Position numbers and translations under genes: made by a program
DNA from: Cyanobacteria bacterium bin.51
GTDB lineage: Bacteria; Cyanobacteriota; Cyanobacteriia; PCC-6307; Cyanobiaceae
Assembly (NCBI GenBank): GCA_013203655.1
Contig: JABMPN010000005.1
Location: forward strand, 1 to 35,802
Reading direction: 5' to 3'
DNA: 35,802 nucleotides
The notes under the pieces: model-generated
Database searches by the model: none
What the model saw: only the letters and a program-made list of their open reading frames with translations
What the model was told of the DNA's origin: nothing
Shown here: one piece after another, positions 23,622 through 33,014 of the stretch
Position numbering within the stretch: position 1 is the first letter of the stretch
Layout of the letters: each line of letters starts with the position of its first letter

Positions 23622-24215
23622 CTATCGGCAACCCAGGCTTTCAGCCGTGGTCGCGCCGGTGCTGGCATTCACGCCCGCAGCTCTGGCGCAGAGGGCACGC
23701 TGCTGGGAGAGATCCAGCACCGCATCACTGAAATCAGCGCCCTCAATTTCGGCATTGGTGAAGCGGCTCTGCATCAACATCGCGTGGCGCAGCACGGTGC
23801 CGCGCAGATCGGCACCATCGAAGCGCGTTGCAAAAGCCACCACATCCTCGAGATTGGCGCCGCTCAGGTTGCTCTCCCTCAAGTCGCTGGAATTGAACAC
23901 AGCGCCGCGCAGATCTGCTTCGCCCAGATCAAAGCCCCGCATTTCGGCCTTGAGGAATTCCTGCTGCTTGAGATCACGACCGTGCATGTTCGGTTCGAGA
24001 TCCTGCAGGGAGCGCTGACCGCGCAGCTCCGGCGCGGTGATCGCCCAAGCCGGCGAAATCGGAAGAGCCAGGGCGGCTGCGCCCAGCATCAGCAGCAGCA
24101 GCAGCAGGCTGATCCCGCGTTGACAGATCCCGCGTTGAAAAGGTGGGAACAAAGGCGCAGACCTAGCTTGGACCTTCAAGCTATGCCAGGCCAAGGCCAA
24201 GACGCGTTTCTGCAT
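23622..24215 (-). CDS. Exported pentapeptide-repeat protein
   Basis: About 197 residues. An N-terminal hydrophobic segment with a run of six leucines ends in SPAWA, a likely signal cleavage site. After it come pentapeptide repeats of the A(D/N)LXX type (EADLRGAVFNSSDLRESNLSGANLEDV, then DGADLRG, IEGADFSDA), which fold into a right-handed quadrilateral beta helix. Such proteins are common in the cyanobacterial thylakoid lumen or periplasm; function is unknown. The start is uncertain: ATG at 24215 overlaps the upp start on the other strand, and in-frame TTG codons at 24179 and 24152 are alternatives. Confidence 0.8.
   Translation of the reverse strand: MQKRVLALAWHSLKVQARSAPLFPPFQRGICQRGISLLLLLLMLGAAALALPISPAWAITAPELRGQRSLQDLEPNMHGRDLKQQEFLKAEMRGFDLGEADLRGAVFNSSDLRESNLSGANLEDVVAFATRFDGADLRGTVLRHAMLMQSRFTNAEIEGADFSDAVLDLSQQRALCARAAGVNASTGATTAESLGCR
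24111..24138. repeat. 13-bp direct repeat, period 15
   Basis: GATCCCGCGTTGA occurs at 24111-24123 and again at 24126-24138. The period is a multiple of three and encodes QRGIS/QRGIC just before the signal segment of the pentapeptide protein. The adjacent AGC repeat (about 24089-24109) encodes its leucine run. Confidence 0.9.
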
Positions 24216-24879
24216 GAGCATGTCCCTGCGGGTGGTGGTGCCACCCCATCCCCTGATCGCCCACTGGCTCACCGTGCTGCGCGATGAATCCACCCCACCG
24301 GCCCTGTTCGCCAGTGCCATGGCCGAACTGGGCCGCTGGCTCACCTACGAGGCGCTCAGGGATTGGTTGCCCCACCGTCCGGTCACGGTGCAGACGCCTT
24401 TGGCCCCTGCCGAGGGAACCGTGGTGGATGGAACCATCCCCCTGCTGGCGGTGCCGATCCTGCGGGCGGGCCTGGGCCTCTGGCAAGGAGCCCAGACGGT
24501 GCTTCCCACCGCCCGGGTGGCCCATGTAGGTCTGGTGCGCGATGAGGTCAGCGGCATCGCCCGCTGCTACCTCGACACCCTGCCTTCCAGCATCGGCCCC
24601 CAGGTGGGCGTGCTGGTATTCGATCCGATGCTGGCCACGGCCGGCAGCCTGATTCAGGTGCTGGAGAAACTCGAAGTCCTCGGGGTGGGCGGCGATCGTC
24701 TGCGGGTGATCACGGCGATTGTGGCCAGCCCCGGCCTCAAGGCCCTGGGGGAGCGTTTCCCCCAGCTCACCCTCTACAGCGCCTGCATCGACGCCGAGCT
24801 CGACGACGGCTACCGGATCGTGCCGGGCCTGGGCGATGCCGGCGACCGCCTGTTCGGTTCCCAGCAGCCCCAGATTTAG
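24214..24879 (+). CDS. upp: Uracil phosphoribosyltransferase
   Basis: A 221-residue salvage enzyme that makes UMP from uracil and PRPP. The PRPP-binding loop is DPMLATAGS (137-145). [17 protein letters not shown] and the C-terminal uracil-binding region [16 protein letters not shown] are all present. The start is ATG at 24214 (MSMSLR) or ATG at 24220; both precede the conserved part. The ATG lies two bases inside the first possible start of the divergent pentapeptide gene. aroA follows after 25 bases. Confidence 0.96.
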   Translation: MSMSLRVVVPPHPLIAHWLTVLRDESTPPALFASAMAELGRWLTYEALRDWLPHRPVTVQTPLAPAEGTVVDGTIPLLAVPILRAGLGLWQGAQTVLPTARVAHVGLVRDEVSGIARCYLDTLPSSIGPQVGVLVFDPMLATAGSLIQVLEKLEVLGVGGDRLRVITAIVASPGLKALGERFPQLTLYSACIDAELDDGYRIVPGLGDAGDRLFGSQQPQI

Positions 24880-24904
24880 GCTCCAGGCCCTTGCCTGTGG
24901 CTCT

Positions 24905-26245
24905 ATGGCCGTTGCCGCCGCTGGAAGCCCCCATGCTGGGGCCCGGTTGCTCGGTGATCGGGGGCCTGCCAGCCTGCACGGGGTCGTCCGGGTGCCGGGT
25001 GATAAATCGATCTCGCACCGTGCCCTGCTGTTCGGAGCGATCGCCATCGGCGAGACCGCGATCGAGGGCCTGCTGCCCGCCGAAGATCCCCTCAGCACCG
25101 CGGCTTGCCTGCGGGCGATGGGGGTGAGTGTGAGCCCCATCGTGGCGGGCCAGACGGTGCTGGTAGAGGGTGTTGGCCTCGATGGATTACGGGAACCGGA
25201 GTCCGTGCTCGATTGCGGCAACTCCGGCACGACGATGCGGCTGATGCTGGGCCTGCTGGCGGGCCGGGCTGGCCGCCACTTCGTGCTCGACGGCGATGGC
25301 TCGCTGCGGCGCCGGCCGATGCGACGGGTGGGCCAGCCGCTGGCGCTGATGGGGGCTTCGATTCGTGGCCGCTGTGCCGGCAACCTGGCCCCCCTGGCCA
25401 TTGAGGGGCAAGACCTGCATGGGGCTGTGATCGGCACGCCGATCGCCTCGGCCCAGGTGAAGTCGGCGCTCCTGCTGGCGGCGCTGACCGCCAGGGGGAA
25501 CACCACCGTGATCGAGCCGGCCCGTTCCCGCGACCACAGCGAGCGCATGCTCCAGGCCTTCGGTGCCGATCTCGCCATCGGCGGCGACTCCGGACGTCAT
25601 GTCACGGTCCATCCCGGCGCCCAGCTCCATGGCCGCCCGGTGGTGGTGCCGGGCGACATCAGCTCGGCGGCCTTCTGGTTGGTGGCAGCCGCGATCACCC
25701 CCGGCGCCGAGATCACGCTGGAGAACGTTGGGCTTAACCCGACGCGAACCGGCATCCTCGACGTTCTTGAGCAGATGGGTGCCTCGATCGAGCGCTTCAA
25801 CCTGCGCGAGGTGGCCGGTGAGCCGGTCGGTGATTTGCGGGCGCGCCATGGGCCCCTGCGCCCCTTCACGATCGCTGGCGATCTGATTCCCCGTCTGGTC
25901 GATGAGATTCCTGTGCTGGCGGTGGCGGCCTGTTGCGCCCAGGGCATCAGCCGCGTCGGCGATGCGGCCGAATTGCGGGTCAAGGAAACCGATCGGCTGG
26001 CGGTGATGGCCCGCCAGCTCCAGGCCATGGGTGCTCGCCTTGAGGAAACCCCTGACGGCCTGACGATCGAGGGCGGCCATGGGCTGTGCGGCGCCGAGGT
26101 CGACAGTGAGACCGACCACCGGGTGGCGATGAGCCTGGCGGTGGCGGCCCAGATCGCCGTGGGCCCCACCCTGTTGCGGGGAAGCGACGCGGCGGCGGTG
26201 TCTTACCCGGGCTTCTGGGACGATCTGGCCAGGCTGCAGGCCTGA
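24905..26245 (+). CDS. aroA: 5-enolpyruvylshikimate-3-phosphate synthase, class II motifs
   Basis: A 446-residue EPSP synthase, the sixth step of the shikimate pathway. The active-site loop GDKSISHR is at 32-39. The four motifs used to define class II enzymes are all visible: GDKS (32-35), SAQVK (182-186), RDHSE (209-213) and NPTR (278-281). The loop GNSGTTMR (105-112) keeps a glycine at 108, matching Gly96 of the E. coli enzyme, where the CP4 enzyme has alanine. Catalytic acidic residues lie in [10 protein letters not shown] and [10 protein letters not shown]. The ATG at 24905 was chosen because upstream in-frame sequence lies inside upp and does not align. Confidence 0.95.
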   Translation: MAVAAAGSPHAGARLLGDRGPASLHGVVRVPGDKSISHRALLFGAIAIGETAIEGLLPAEDPLSTAACLRAMGVSVSPIVAGQTVLVEGVGLDGLREPESVLDCGNSGTTMRLMLGLLAGRAGRHFVLDGDGSLRRRPMRRVGQPLALMGASIRGRCAGNLAPLAIEGQDLHGAVIGTPIASAQVKSALLLAALTARGNTTVIEPARSRDHSERMLQAFGADLAIGGDSGRHVTVHPGAQLHGRPVVVPGDISSAAFWLVAAAITPGAEITLENVGLNPTRTGILDVLEQMGASIERFNLREVAGEPVGDLRARHGPLRPFTIAGDLIPRLVDEIPVLAVAACCAQGISRVGDAAELRVKETDRLAVMARQLQAMGARLEETPDGLTIEGGHGLCGAEVDSETDHRVAMSLAVAAQIAVGPTLLRGSDAAAVSYPGFWDDLARLQA

Positions 26246-26315
26246 TCAGAAACGGCAAGAAGCCGGGGCCGGGGGCGAGGGCCGGTAGATTCCGCCCAGA
26301 TTTCCCAGGCTGTCC

Positions 26316-27668
26316 ATGCTCGCCGTTGCCGTTCTGGCTGCCGGAAAGGGCACCCGAATGAAGAGTGACCGGCCCAAGGTGCTGCAGGAGCTGGCCGGGG
26401 TGAGCCTGCTGGAGCGGGTTCTCGGCTGCTGCGACAGCCTGATGCCCGATCGCCGCCTGCTCATCCTTGGCCATCAGGCCGAGCGGGTGGAGGCATCCCT
26501 GGCTGGATACCCCGGCCTCGAATTCGTGCGCCAACAGCCCCAGAACGGCACGGGCCACGCCGTGCAGCAACTGCTCGGACCACTCAGTGGATTTAACGGC
26601 GACCTGCTGGTGCTCAATGGCGATGTGCCCCTGCTCAGGCCGGCCACCCTCCAAGCCCTGCTCGATCAGCACCGCAGCAACCGGGCGGCCGTCACCCTGC
26701 TCACCGCCCGTCTCGATGACCCCACGGGCTACGGCCGGGTGTTCAGCGACGGCGATGGGCTGCTCAGCGCGATCGTCGAACACCGCGACTGCAACGAGGC
26801 GCAACGCACCAATGACCTGATCAACGGCGGCATCTACTGCTTCAACTGGAGCCGATTGGCGGCGGTTCTTCCCGATCTTGAGGCCAACAACGACCAAGGC
26901 GAGCTCTATCTCACCGACACCGTTGCCCTGCTCGATCCGGCCGAGCACCTCGAGGTGGCTGACCCGGGCGAAATCGCCGGCATCAACGACCGGATTCAGC
27001 TGGCCCAATGTGAGGCCGTGCTGCAGGACCGGCTGCGACGCCACTGGATGGCCGAAGGCGTGAGCTTTGCGGATCCTGCCAGCTGCAGCCTCAGCGATGG
27101 CTGCCGCTTCGGGCGTGACGTGGTGGTCGAACCGCAGACCCACCTGCGCGGCGATTGCCAAATCGGCGCCGGTTGTCGCTTGGGGCCAGGCAGCCTGCTG
27201 GAGAACGTCCGCCTCGGGGACGGCGTCGAGGTGCTCTATTCAGTGCTGCGCGACGCGGCGGTGGCCGATGGCTGTGTGATCGGCCCCTATGCCCAACTGC
27301 GCCCGGGCACTGAACTGGGCCCCGACTGCCGGGTGGGCAATTTCGTGGAGATCAAACAGAGCACCCTGGCGGCGGGGTGCAAGGTGAATCACCTCAGCTA
27401 CATCGGCGATGCCGAGCTGGGAGCGGGCGTCAATGTGGGGGCCGGCACGATCACCGCCAACTACGACGGCGTGTGCAAGCACCGCACCGTGATCGGCGAA
27501 GGCAGCAAGACAGGGGCCAATTCGGTGCTGGTGGCCCCGATCCGGCTTGGATCGAATGTGACGGTGGGTGCCGGTTCCACCCTCACCCGGGACGTGCCGG
27601 CTGGAGCCCTGGCGCTCAGCCGCACCCCCCAGCGGATCAAAGCCGACTGGCCTGGTCCTTCGGCCTAG
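26316..27668 (+). CDS. glmU: Bifunctional UDP-GlcNAc pyrophosphorylase / glucosamine-1-phosphate acetyltransferase
   Basis: The 450-residue enzyme that makes UDP-N-acetylglucosamine for peptidoglycan and lipopolysaccharide. The N-terminal uridyltransferase has [11 protein letters not shown] (7-17), QNGTGHA and LNGDVPLL. The C-terminal acetyltransferase is a left-handed beta helix of hexapeptide repeats with [17 protein letters not shown] and the late [14 protein letters not shown] start at 26316. The 70 bases between aroA and glmU hold no clear signal. The stop overlaps the last bases of murF on the other strand by four. Confidence 0.97.
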   Translation: MLAVAVLAAGKGTRMKSDRPKVLQELAGVSLLERVLGCCDSLMPDRRLLILGHQAERVEASLAGYPGLEFVRQQPQNGTGHAVQQLLGPLSGFNGDLLVLNGDVPLLRPATLQALLDQHRSNRAAVTLLTARLDDPTGYGRVFSDGDGLLSAIVEHRDCNEAQRTNDLINGGIYCFNWSRLAAVLPDLEANNDQGELYLTDTVALLDPAEHLEVADPGEIAGINDRIQLAQCEAVLQDRLRRHWMAEGVSFADPASCSLSDGCRFGRDVVVEPQTHLRGDCQIGAGCRLGPGSLLENVRLGDGVEVLYSVLRDAAVADGCVIGPYAQLRPGTELGPDCRVGNFVEIKQSTLAAGCKVNHLSYIGDAELGAGVNVGAGTITANYDGVCKHRTVIGEGSKTGANSVLVAPIRLGSNVTVGAGSTLTRDVPAGALALSRTPQRIKADWPGPSA

Positions 27669-29059
27669 GCCGCCACTTGGGGAAGTTCGGCTTCCAGCAG
27701 GGGGATCAGACGCTCCAGGGCCACCCCCCGACTGGCCTTGAGCAGCAGCTGATCACCGGAGGTGAGCCATTGCAGCAGCGGGGCGAGGGCCTGCTCGGGC
27801 GTGGCCACCTGAACCCGCCTGGGCAGGCTGGCTGCACCGCGCTCCATCGCCTCGCCGTCGTCCCCGCCGTCGACGATCACCAGACCATCGAGGGCCAGTT
27901 CAGCGGCCAGCGCTCCGATCTCACGGTGCAGGGCGAGGCTGTGGGCGCCGAGTTCGCGCATCGTGCCCAGCACAGCAAAGCGACGTCCTCTCTGGCTGGC
28001 CAGCAGGCGCAGGGCGGCGGCCACCGCTTCGGGTGAGGCGTTGTAGGTCTCATCGAGCACGGTGATCCCGGCGATGTGCAGGCGGCCGCTGCGCCCGCCC
28101 GGCAAGGACGGGCGCAGGTGTCGCAAGGCTGCCGACGGAACGCCCAGGTGATCGGCCACCGCCAGGGCCAGCAGCAGATTGCGGGCGTTGTGCGCCCCCT
28201 CCAGCGGCAGGCCGTAGGTCTCGCCGTTGCAGACCAGGCCCGCTTGGGTGAGGGTGCCGGTCCAGTCAGCGGGGGGCAGGGTGCCGGTGGTGCCAATGGC
28301 CTGGGCTGGCGGGTCACCGGCAAGGGCCACACGCCGCACAGCACCGCTCCAAGACTGGCCGAGAGCCTGCTCAAGCAGGGGATCACCGGCCGGGATCACC
28401 ACCAGACCATCGGGCCTGAGCGCTGCGGTGATTTCGCACTTCGCCCTTGAGATCGCCTCACGGCTCCCCAGTCGGCCGATGTGGGCGCTGCCGATGTTGG
28501 TGATCACCACCCCATCGGGTTCAGCGCAGCGAGAGAGCCGCTCTATTTCACCGAGCCCACGCATGCCCATCTCCAGCACAACGGCGCGGTGCTCCGCCCC
28601 AGCTCGCAGCAGGGTGGCTGGCACGCCCACATCGTTGTTCTCGTTACCGCGACTGGCCAGCACCGGCCCGAGCGGTTCAAGGGCGGCACGGAGCAGTTCG
28701 CGGGTGGTGGTCTTGCCGGCCGAACCGGTCACCGCCACCACGGGGATGGCCAGACTCTGCCGCCAGAGGCAGGCCAGCTGCTGGTAGGCCACCAGGGTGT
28801 CGTCAACGACCCAGGCCAGCAGCCCGGCTGGCAGCTTCTCCAGCTGGCGCCGCTCCACCAGGGCCGCCTGGGCCCCAAGCCGCTGCGCCTCCACCAGGAA
28901 GGTGTGGCCATCGAAGCGATCCCCCACCAGGGGAACAAAGCATTGGCCGGCGCTCAGGCTGCGGCTGTCGGTGCAGACCGGCCCCAGCCTGGCTTCGAGG
29001 TTGGGCCGCTCCACTCCGATCGGAGCACCCCAGAGGCTTTCGAGCTCACCTAGCCGCAT
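27665..29059 (-). CDS. murF: UDP-N-acetylmuramoyl-tripeptide:D-Ala-D-Ala ligase
   Basis: A 464-residue Mur ligase that adds D-Ala-D-Ala to complete the peptidoglycan stem peptide in the cytoplasm. The N-terminal domain contains [17 protein letters not shown], the ATP loop GSAGKTTT is at 112-119, and the central domain has GTRGNENND-like ([12 protein letters not shown]) and MGMRGLGEI motifs. The C-terminal domain has [11 protein letters not shown]. The ATG at 29059 overlaps the end of the upstream membrane-protein gene by 14 bases, showing they share a transcript. Confidence 0.97.
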   Translation of the reverse strand: MRLGELESLWGAPIGVERPNLEARLGPVCTDSRSLSAGQCFVPLVGDRFDGHTFLVEAQRLGAQAALVERRQLEKLPAGLLAWVVDDTLVAYQQLACLWRQSLAIPVVAVTGSAGKTTTRELLRAALEPLGPVLASRGNENNDVGVPATLLRAGAEHRAVVLEMGMRGLGEIERLSRCAEPDGVVITNIGSAHIGRLGSREAISRAKCEITAALRPDGLVVIPAGDPLLEQALGQSWSGAVRRVALAGDPPAQAIGTTGTLPPADWTGTLTQAGLVCNGETYGLPLEGAHNARNLLLALAVADHLGVPSAALRHLRPSLPGGRSGRLHIAGITVLDETYNASPEAVAAALRLLASQRGRRFAVLGTMRELGAHSLALHREIGALAAELALDGLVIVDGGDDGEAMERGAASLPRRVQVATPEQALAPLLQWLTSGDQLLLKASRGVALERLIPLLEAELPQVAA

Positions 29060-29846
29060 CGCTTCCGGTCGTTTCAGGTGTTTCGAGCATGATCATGCCG
29101 CGTCCCACCAGGGCGGTTCGTCCCAGGCTTCGCCCCGCTCGATCGCCCAGTTCCAGCGTCTCGTAGCCCAGCTCCCGGGATCGTTCGAGCCAGAGTTCCG
29201 CCCGCTGCCGGCGCTGCTCGCCAGGGAGGCTGGCGAACAGTTCGTTGAGCTCCAGCTCCAGCCTCCCCACAGTGGGCCTCGGCTTCGCCGTGACGATCAG
29301 TCCCTGGGGGTCGAGATCGGCCAGCAGGGCGAGCAGCGGATCAATCTTCAACGCAACTGGGGGCGAGATCAGAGGCTGCGCTGGTTGTTCAGCGGTCTGC
29401 TCAGTGGTCTGCTCGGAGTCTGGATTGTTCGGGTCGGATTGGCTGCTCGGGCCAGACGGATTGATCAGGTCAGATTGGTTCTTCAGGCCAGATCGAGGGC
29501 TTTCAGAGGGACCAGCCGCCGCCACTGACACGGCTGCTGCTGCCGTCGGCGGAGCCGGCAGCGGCTCGGCAATAGCCTCCTTGGAGCCCGCCGGTCGTGC
29601 GATCCGCAGCACCAGCACAGTGGCGCTGATCAGCAGGAGCAGCACCAGCGGCCAGAACCAGGAGGCGAGGCGCCGGGGCCAGAGGCCCGGCACGGCCAGA
29701 TCGCCTTCACCGTTGCGCCGCCAGATCTCCTGGGCTTTGAGGCGAAGGCTCGCCCAGACAGCCCGCAAATCCCTGGCCAGCAACGACCAGGGGTTGCGAT
29801 AGGGCGCCGGCAGTTCACGGCCACTGCGATCCGGACCTCGGTCCAT
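29046..29846 (-). CDS. Single-pass membrane protein of unknown function between glgA and murF
   Basis: A 266-residue protein: a cytoplasmic-looking basic segment (1-60), one transmembrane helix (about 61-82), then a long low-complexity linker rich in Ser, Asn, Pro, Glu and Gln (including EQTTEQTAEQPAQP), and a C-terminal domain of about 110 residues starting near PVALKIDPLLALLADLDPQG. The C-terminal domain has no motif I can name. The ATG at 29846 follows the glgA stop by seven bases, and the gene overlaps murF by 14. The position suggests a cell-envelope role, but this is inference. Confidence 0.8.
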   Translation of the reverse strand: MDRGPDRSGRELPAPYRNPWSLLARDLRAVWASLRLKAQEIWRRNGEGDLAVPGLWPRRLASWFWPLVLLLLISATVLVLRIARPAGSKEAIAEPLPAPPTAAAAVSVAAAGPSESPRSGLKNQSDLINPSGPSSQSDPNNPDSEQTTEQTAEQPAQPLISPPVALKIDPLLALLADLDPQGLIVTAKPRPTVGRLELELNELFASLPGEQRRQRAELWLERSRELGYETLELGDRAGRSLGRTALVGRGMIMLETPETTGSDAAR

Positions 29847-29853
29847 CGTTTGC

Positions 29854-31368
29854 TCAGCCGGGCGCCCGACGCAGCAATTGGGCGAGGGGGTTCCTGGCTG
29901 GCGGGTTGCTTGCCGGAGGGCTGCCCAGCAGACTTGGGTCGGCGGATTGGCCCCGGGAGAGCTCTTCGATCTCTGCCGCTGACGGGGTCGCTTCCTTGAC
30001 GCCCCGCACATCCTTGTAGAGGGCGTCGTAGGCCAGGGCGGAACGCTGCCAGCTGCTGTCGAAGGCCATGGCCCGCTGCTGCAGCTCCAGCCAGCTTTGG
30101 GGATGCCGCCAGGCTTCCCAGGCACGCACGATCGCGGTGTAGAAATCGATCGGCTCGTAACGATCGAAGCAGAAGCCCGTGCCGCTGTGCCGAGCTGGGG
30201 AGTGGGGAGTCACGGTGTCCACCAGACCGCCCACGTTGCGGGCCACCGGGATGCAGCCGTAGCGCATCGCCAGCAGCTGGCTGATCCCGCAGGGTTCAAA
30301 GCGGCTGGGCATCAGGAACACGTCGGCGCCGGCGTAGATCAGCCGCGCCAGCAGGTCGTCGTAGGTGAGGAAGACTGAAAAACGGCCCGGGTGGCGGGAG
30401 GCCATCTGCCACAGACCCGCTTCGTAGCCGCGATCACCCGTGCCCAGCACGACGATCTGGCTGTCGGTGTAGGCCAGAACGCGTTCCGCCACCTGCAGCA
30501 GCAGATCCACGCCCTTCTGGTCGACCAGGCGGGTGACCATCCCCATCAAGAAACTGCCGGGATTGGCGCTCAGGCCCATCCGCTCCTGCAGGATCGCCTT
30601 GTTGCCCGCCCGGGGGGCAAGGTTGCTGGCGGAAAAGCGGGCCGGCAGGGTGCTGTCGGTGGCGGGATCCCAGTCCTTGGTGTCAATGCCGTTGAGGATG
30701 CCCCGCAGCTTGCCAGCAAGGAAGTTCAGCAAGCCATCGAGTCCTTCGCCGTAGTCGGGTGTGCGGATCTCCTGGGCATAGGTGGGCGAGACGGCATTGA
30801 TCCGGTCGGCATAGATCAGGGCCACCGCCATGGTGCTGTCCCCCTGCATGTACCAGGGGCACCAGGTCATGCGCTCCAGCTTCCAACGCCAGGGCCCCTG
30901 GTACTGCAGGTTGTGGATCGTGAAAACGGTGCTGATCTCCGGGTCCTGGTGCATCCAGGCAGGCAACATGCCTGTGTGCCAGTCATGGCAGTGCAATACC
31001 TCTGGCTTCCAGTGGTTCCAACAGAATTCGGCGCTGGCGTTGGCGAAGAAAGTGAAGCGCCAGTCTTCGTCGTCGCCTCCGTAGATCCGCTCCGGATTGA
31101 AGACCGGATGACCGACCAGGTAGAGCGGCAAGCCGTGTCTGGGGTGGCGCGTTTCGTAGATCGCGAAGTCGTTGTCCATGGCCCGACCACGCCAGATGGG
31201 CTCTGTCGGGATCGGTAACTGGCTCCAGAGTTTGCCGTAGCCCGGCAGGATCAGCCGGACGTCATGGCCGAGGGCGGCGAGGGCTGGCGGCAGGGCACCC
31301 ACCACATCGCCCATGCCCCCGACCTTCACCATCGGAGCGCACTCGGCGGCGGCGAACAGCACGCGCAT
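29854..31368 (-). CDS. glgA: Glycogen synthase (ADP-glucose type)
   Basis: A 504-residue GT5 glycosyltransferase that extends alpha-1,4-glucan from ADP-glucose. The substrate loop KVGGMGDV is at 15-22, [11 protein letters not shown] lies in the N-terminal domain, and the C-terminal domain has [11 protein letters not shown] and the catalytic region [19 protein letters not shown]. The C-terminal 40 residues are Ser/Ala/Pro-rich and not part of the fold. ATG start at 31368. It is followed within seven bases by the membrane protein and then murF. Confidence 0.97.
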   Translation of the reverse strand: MRVLFAAAECAPMVKVGGMGDVVGALPPALAALGHDVRLILPGYGKLWSQLPIPTEPIWRGRAMDNDFAIYETRHPRHGLPLYLVGHPVFNPERIYGGDDEDWRFTFFANASAEFCWNHWKPEVLHCHDWHTGMLPAWMHQDPEISTVFTIHNLQYQGPWRWKLERMTWCPWYMQGDSTMAVALIYADRINAVSPTYAQEIRTPDYGEGLDGLLNFLAGKLRGILNGIDTKDWDPATDSTLPARFSASNLAPRAGNKAILQERMGLSANPGSFLMGMVTRLVDQKGVDLLLQVAERVLAYTDSQIVVLGTGDRGYEAGLWQMASRHPGRFSVFLTYDDLLARLIYAGADVFLMPSRFEPCGISQLLAMRYGCIPVARNVGGLVDTVTPHSPARHSGTGFCFDRYEPIDFYTAIVRAWEAWRHPQSWLELQQRAMAFDSSWQRSALAYDALYKDVRGVKEATPSAAEIEELSRGQSADPSLLGSPPASNPPARNPLAQLLRRAPG

Positions 31369-31428
31369 GGGAGGTTGCTCAGGTGGGCCGAACTCTACGG
31401 GGGGCCCTACGCGCTGCCAGCGGTCTTG

Positions 31429-32034
31429 TCAGGGCAGGACAGTCACCATCGTTCCCACCTCGACCAACTGGAAGAGTTCTTGCACATTTTCGTCGAGCAG
31501 ACGCACGCAACCGTGGGACACGGCCTGGCCGACGCTGACCCGCTGGGGAGTGCCATGGAAACCGACGGTCACGCAGCCCTTCACCTCCAGATGTTGCTGG
31601 CCGTTGAAACCACTGCGTCCCTGGCAATCCCGCAAAAACCCGATCCAGCGGCTGCCCAGTGGGTTGTTCGGCCCCGCCGGCACCACCTTGCCGGTGGCCG
31701 GGTGCTCCCACTCAGGGTTGGCACGCATTTCGATCACCTCAAACCGACCGAGGGGCGTTTCCCAGCCGGGCATCCCCACGGCCACCGGAAAGCGGCGCAG
31801 TTCCCGGCCGTCTTCAAGGACCAACAACTGCCGCTGGGCGCGGAAGAGAACCAGGGAGCTCGTAGGGGCTGGGCTGGTTAGGGCTGGGCTGGGCGTGAGC
31901 GGGCTCGGCGTGACTGGGCCTGATGGGCCGGGGCTGGACAGGGTCCATTTCAGTCGGTTGGCCGCTTCAGCAGAAGCGGGTGCAACGACAAGCAAACCGC
32001 AGGCAAGCAAGGAGGCGAACCGGGCGGCCAGCAC
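31429..32034 (-). CDS. Exported L,D-transpeptidase (YkuD domain)
   Basis: About 201 residues. A signal peptide (about 1-22, ending SAEA) and a Pro/Ser/Thr-rich linker (about 33-60) precede a YkuD domain, which makes 3-3 peptidoglycan cross-links or attaches proteins to the wall. The catalytic motif is SHGCVRL with nucleophile C176; HLEVKGCVTVGFHGT precedes it. No ATG lies near the signal peptide; I chose GTG at 32034, which begins it exactly. The frame stays open upstream through menB in another reading frame. It is 60 bases upstream of glgA and 76 downstream of menB. Confidence 0.85.
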   Translation of the reverse strand: MLAARFASLLACGLLVVAPASAEAANRLKWTLSSPGPSGPVTPSPLTPSPALTSPAPTSSLVLFRAQRQLLVLEDGRELRRFPVAVGMPGWETPLGRFEVIEMRANPEWEHPATGKVVPAGPNNPLGSRWIGFLRDCQGRSGFNGQQHLEVKGCVTVGFHGTPQRVSVGQAVSHGCVRLLDENVQELFQLVEVGTMVTVLP

Positions 32035-32110
32035 AGAAACATTCAGGTCCGGGAACTTGGAGATTAAACAATTCCCGGTCTGCTGGGAATGCCCACCAGC
32101 TGACGTTGCC

Positions 32111-32992
32111 TCAGGGCAGCCAGGCTTGATCGGAGAAATCCGGATCCCGTTTCTGCAGAAAGGCATCGCGACCCTCCTGGGCTTCGGCTGTCCGGTAAAA
32201 CAGGTGGGTGGCCTGACCAGCCAGTTCCTGCAAGCCAGCCATGCCGTCGGTTTCGGCATTGAAGGCGGCTTTGAGGCAGCGGATTGCCGTCGGGCTCTGG
32301 CGCAGCACGTCCCGGGCCCAGCGCACCCCTTCGGCCTCCAGGTCGGCCAGCGGCACCACCGCGTTGACCAGCCCCATGGCCAGCGCCTCCTGGGCGTTGT
32401 ACTGGCGGCCGAGGAACCAGATCTCCCGGGCCTTGCGCTGCCCCACCACGCGGGCCAGATAACTCGCCCCGAAGCCGCCGTCGAAGCTGCCCACCCGCGG
32501 GCCGCTCTGGCCGAAGACGGCGTTCTCGGCCGCCAGGCTGAGGTCGCAGAGCAGATGCAGCACCTGGCCGCCACCGATCGCGTAGCCAGCCACCAGGGCA
32601 ATCACCACCTTCGGCAGTGATCGGATCAGCCGCTGGAGATCCAGCACGTTGAGGCGGGGCAGGCCGGAACTATCGAGGTAGCCGCCATCGCCGCGCACGC
32701 TCTGGTCACCGCCGGAGCAGAAGGCGTAGCCTCCATCGGCGGCTGGCCCAGCGCCGGTGAACAGCACCACACCGATGGCCGGGTTGTCACGCACGCGCGA
32801 GAAAGCGTCGCAGAGCTCCTGAACGGTGCGGGGGCGGAAGGCGTTGCGCTTGGCCGGGCGGTTGATCGTGATCCGGGCGATGCCGGTCTGCCGGCTCAGC
32901 TCAAACAGGATGTCGTCGTAGTCGCCTGCCGGCAGCCACTCCTCGCACTGGGGGCCCGGACTGGATGGGGCCGGGTTGGGGTCGGCGCTCAT
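32111..32992 (-). CDS. menB: 1,4-dihydroxy-2-naphthoyl-CoA synthase
   Basis: A 293-residue crotonase-fold enzyme that cyclises o-succinylbenzoyl-CoA. In cyanobacteria this leads to phylloquinone, the PSI A1 cofactor. The motifs [44 protein letters not shown] and [14 protein letters not shown] are all typical MenB. The last residues (DFSDQAWLP) are as in cyanobacterial enzymes. The ATG at 32992 (MSADPNP) starts 22 bases after the menD stop. The N-terminus has a short Pro-rich extension. Confidence 0.97.
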   Translation of the reverse strand: MSADPNPAPSSPGPQCEEWLPAGDYDDILFELSRQTGIARITINRPAKRNAFRPRTVQELCDAFSRVRDNPAIGVVLFTGAGPAADGGYAFCSGGDQSVRGDGGYLDSSGLPRLNVLDLQRLIRSLPKVVIALVAGYAIGGGQVLHLLCDLSLAAENAVFGQSGPRVGSFDGGFGASYLARVVGQRKAREIWFLGRQYNAQEALAMGLVNAVVPLADLEAEGVRWARDVLRQSPTAIRCLKAAFNAETDGMAGLQELAGQATHLFYRTAEAQEGRDAFLQKRDPDFSDQAWLP

Positions 32993-33014
32993 CGGGCCTG
33001 AGGCAAGTTGGACG

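Noticed and set aside
24111-24138. Direct repeat considered as a CRISPR remnant
   Set aside because: Only two 13-base copies with a 2-base gap, in frame within a coding region; no spacers and no cas genes.
24181-25578. Minus-strand frame of 465 codons
   Set aside because: Antisense to upp and aroA, both of which have complete catalytic motifs; no family resemblance in the shadow.
31313-32620. Plus-strand frame of 435 codons
   Set aside because: Antisense to the L,D-transpeptidase and menB; composition is that of a reverse-frame shadow.
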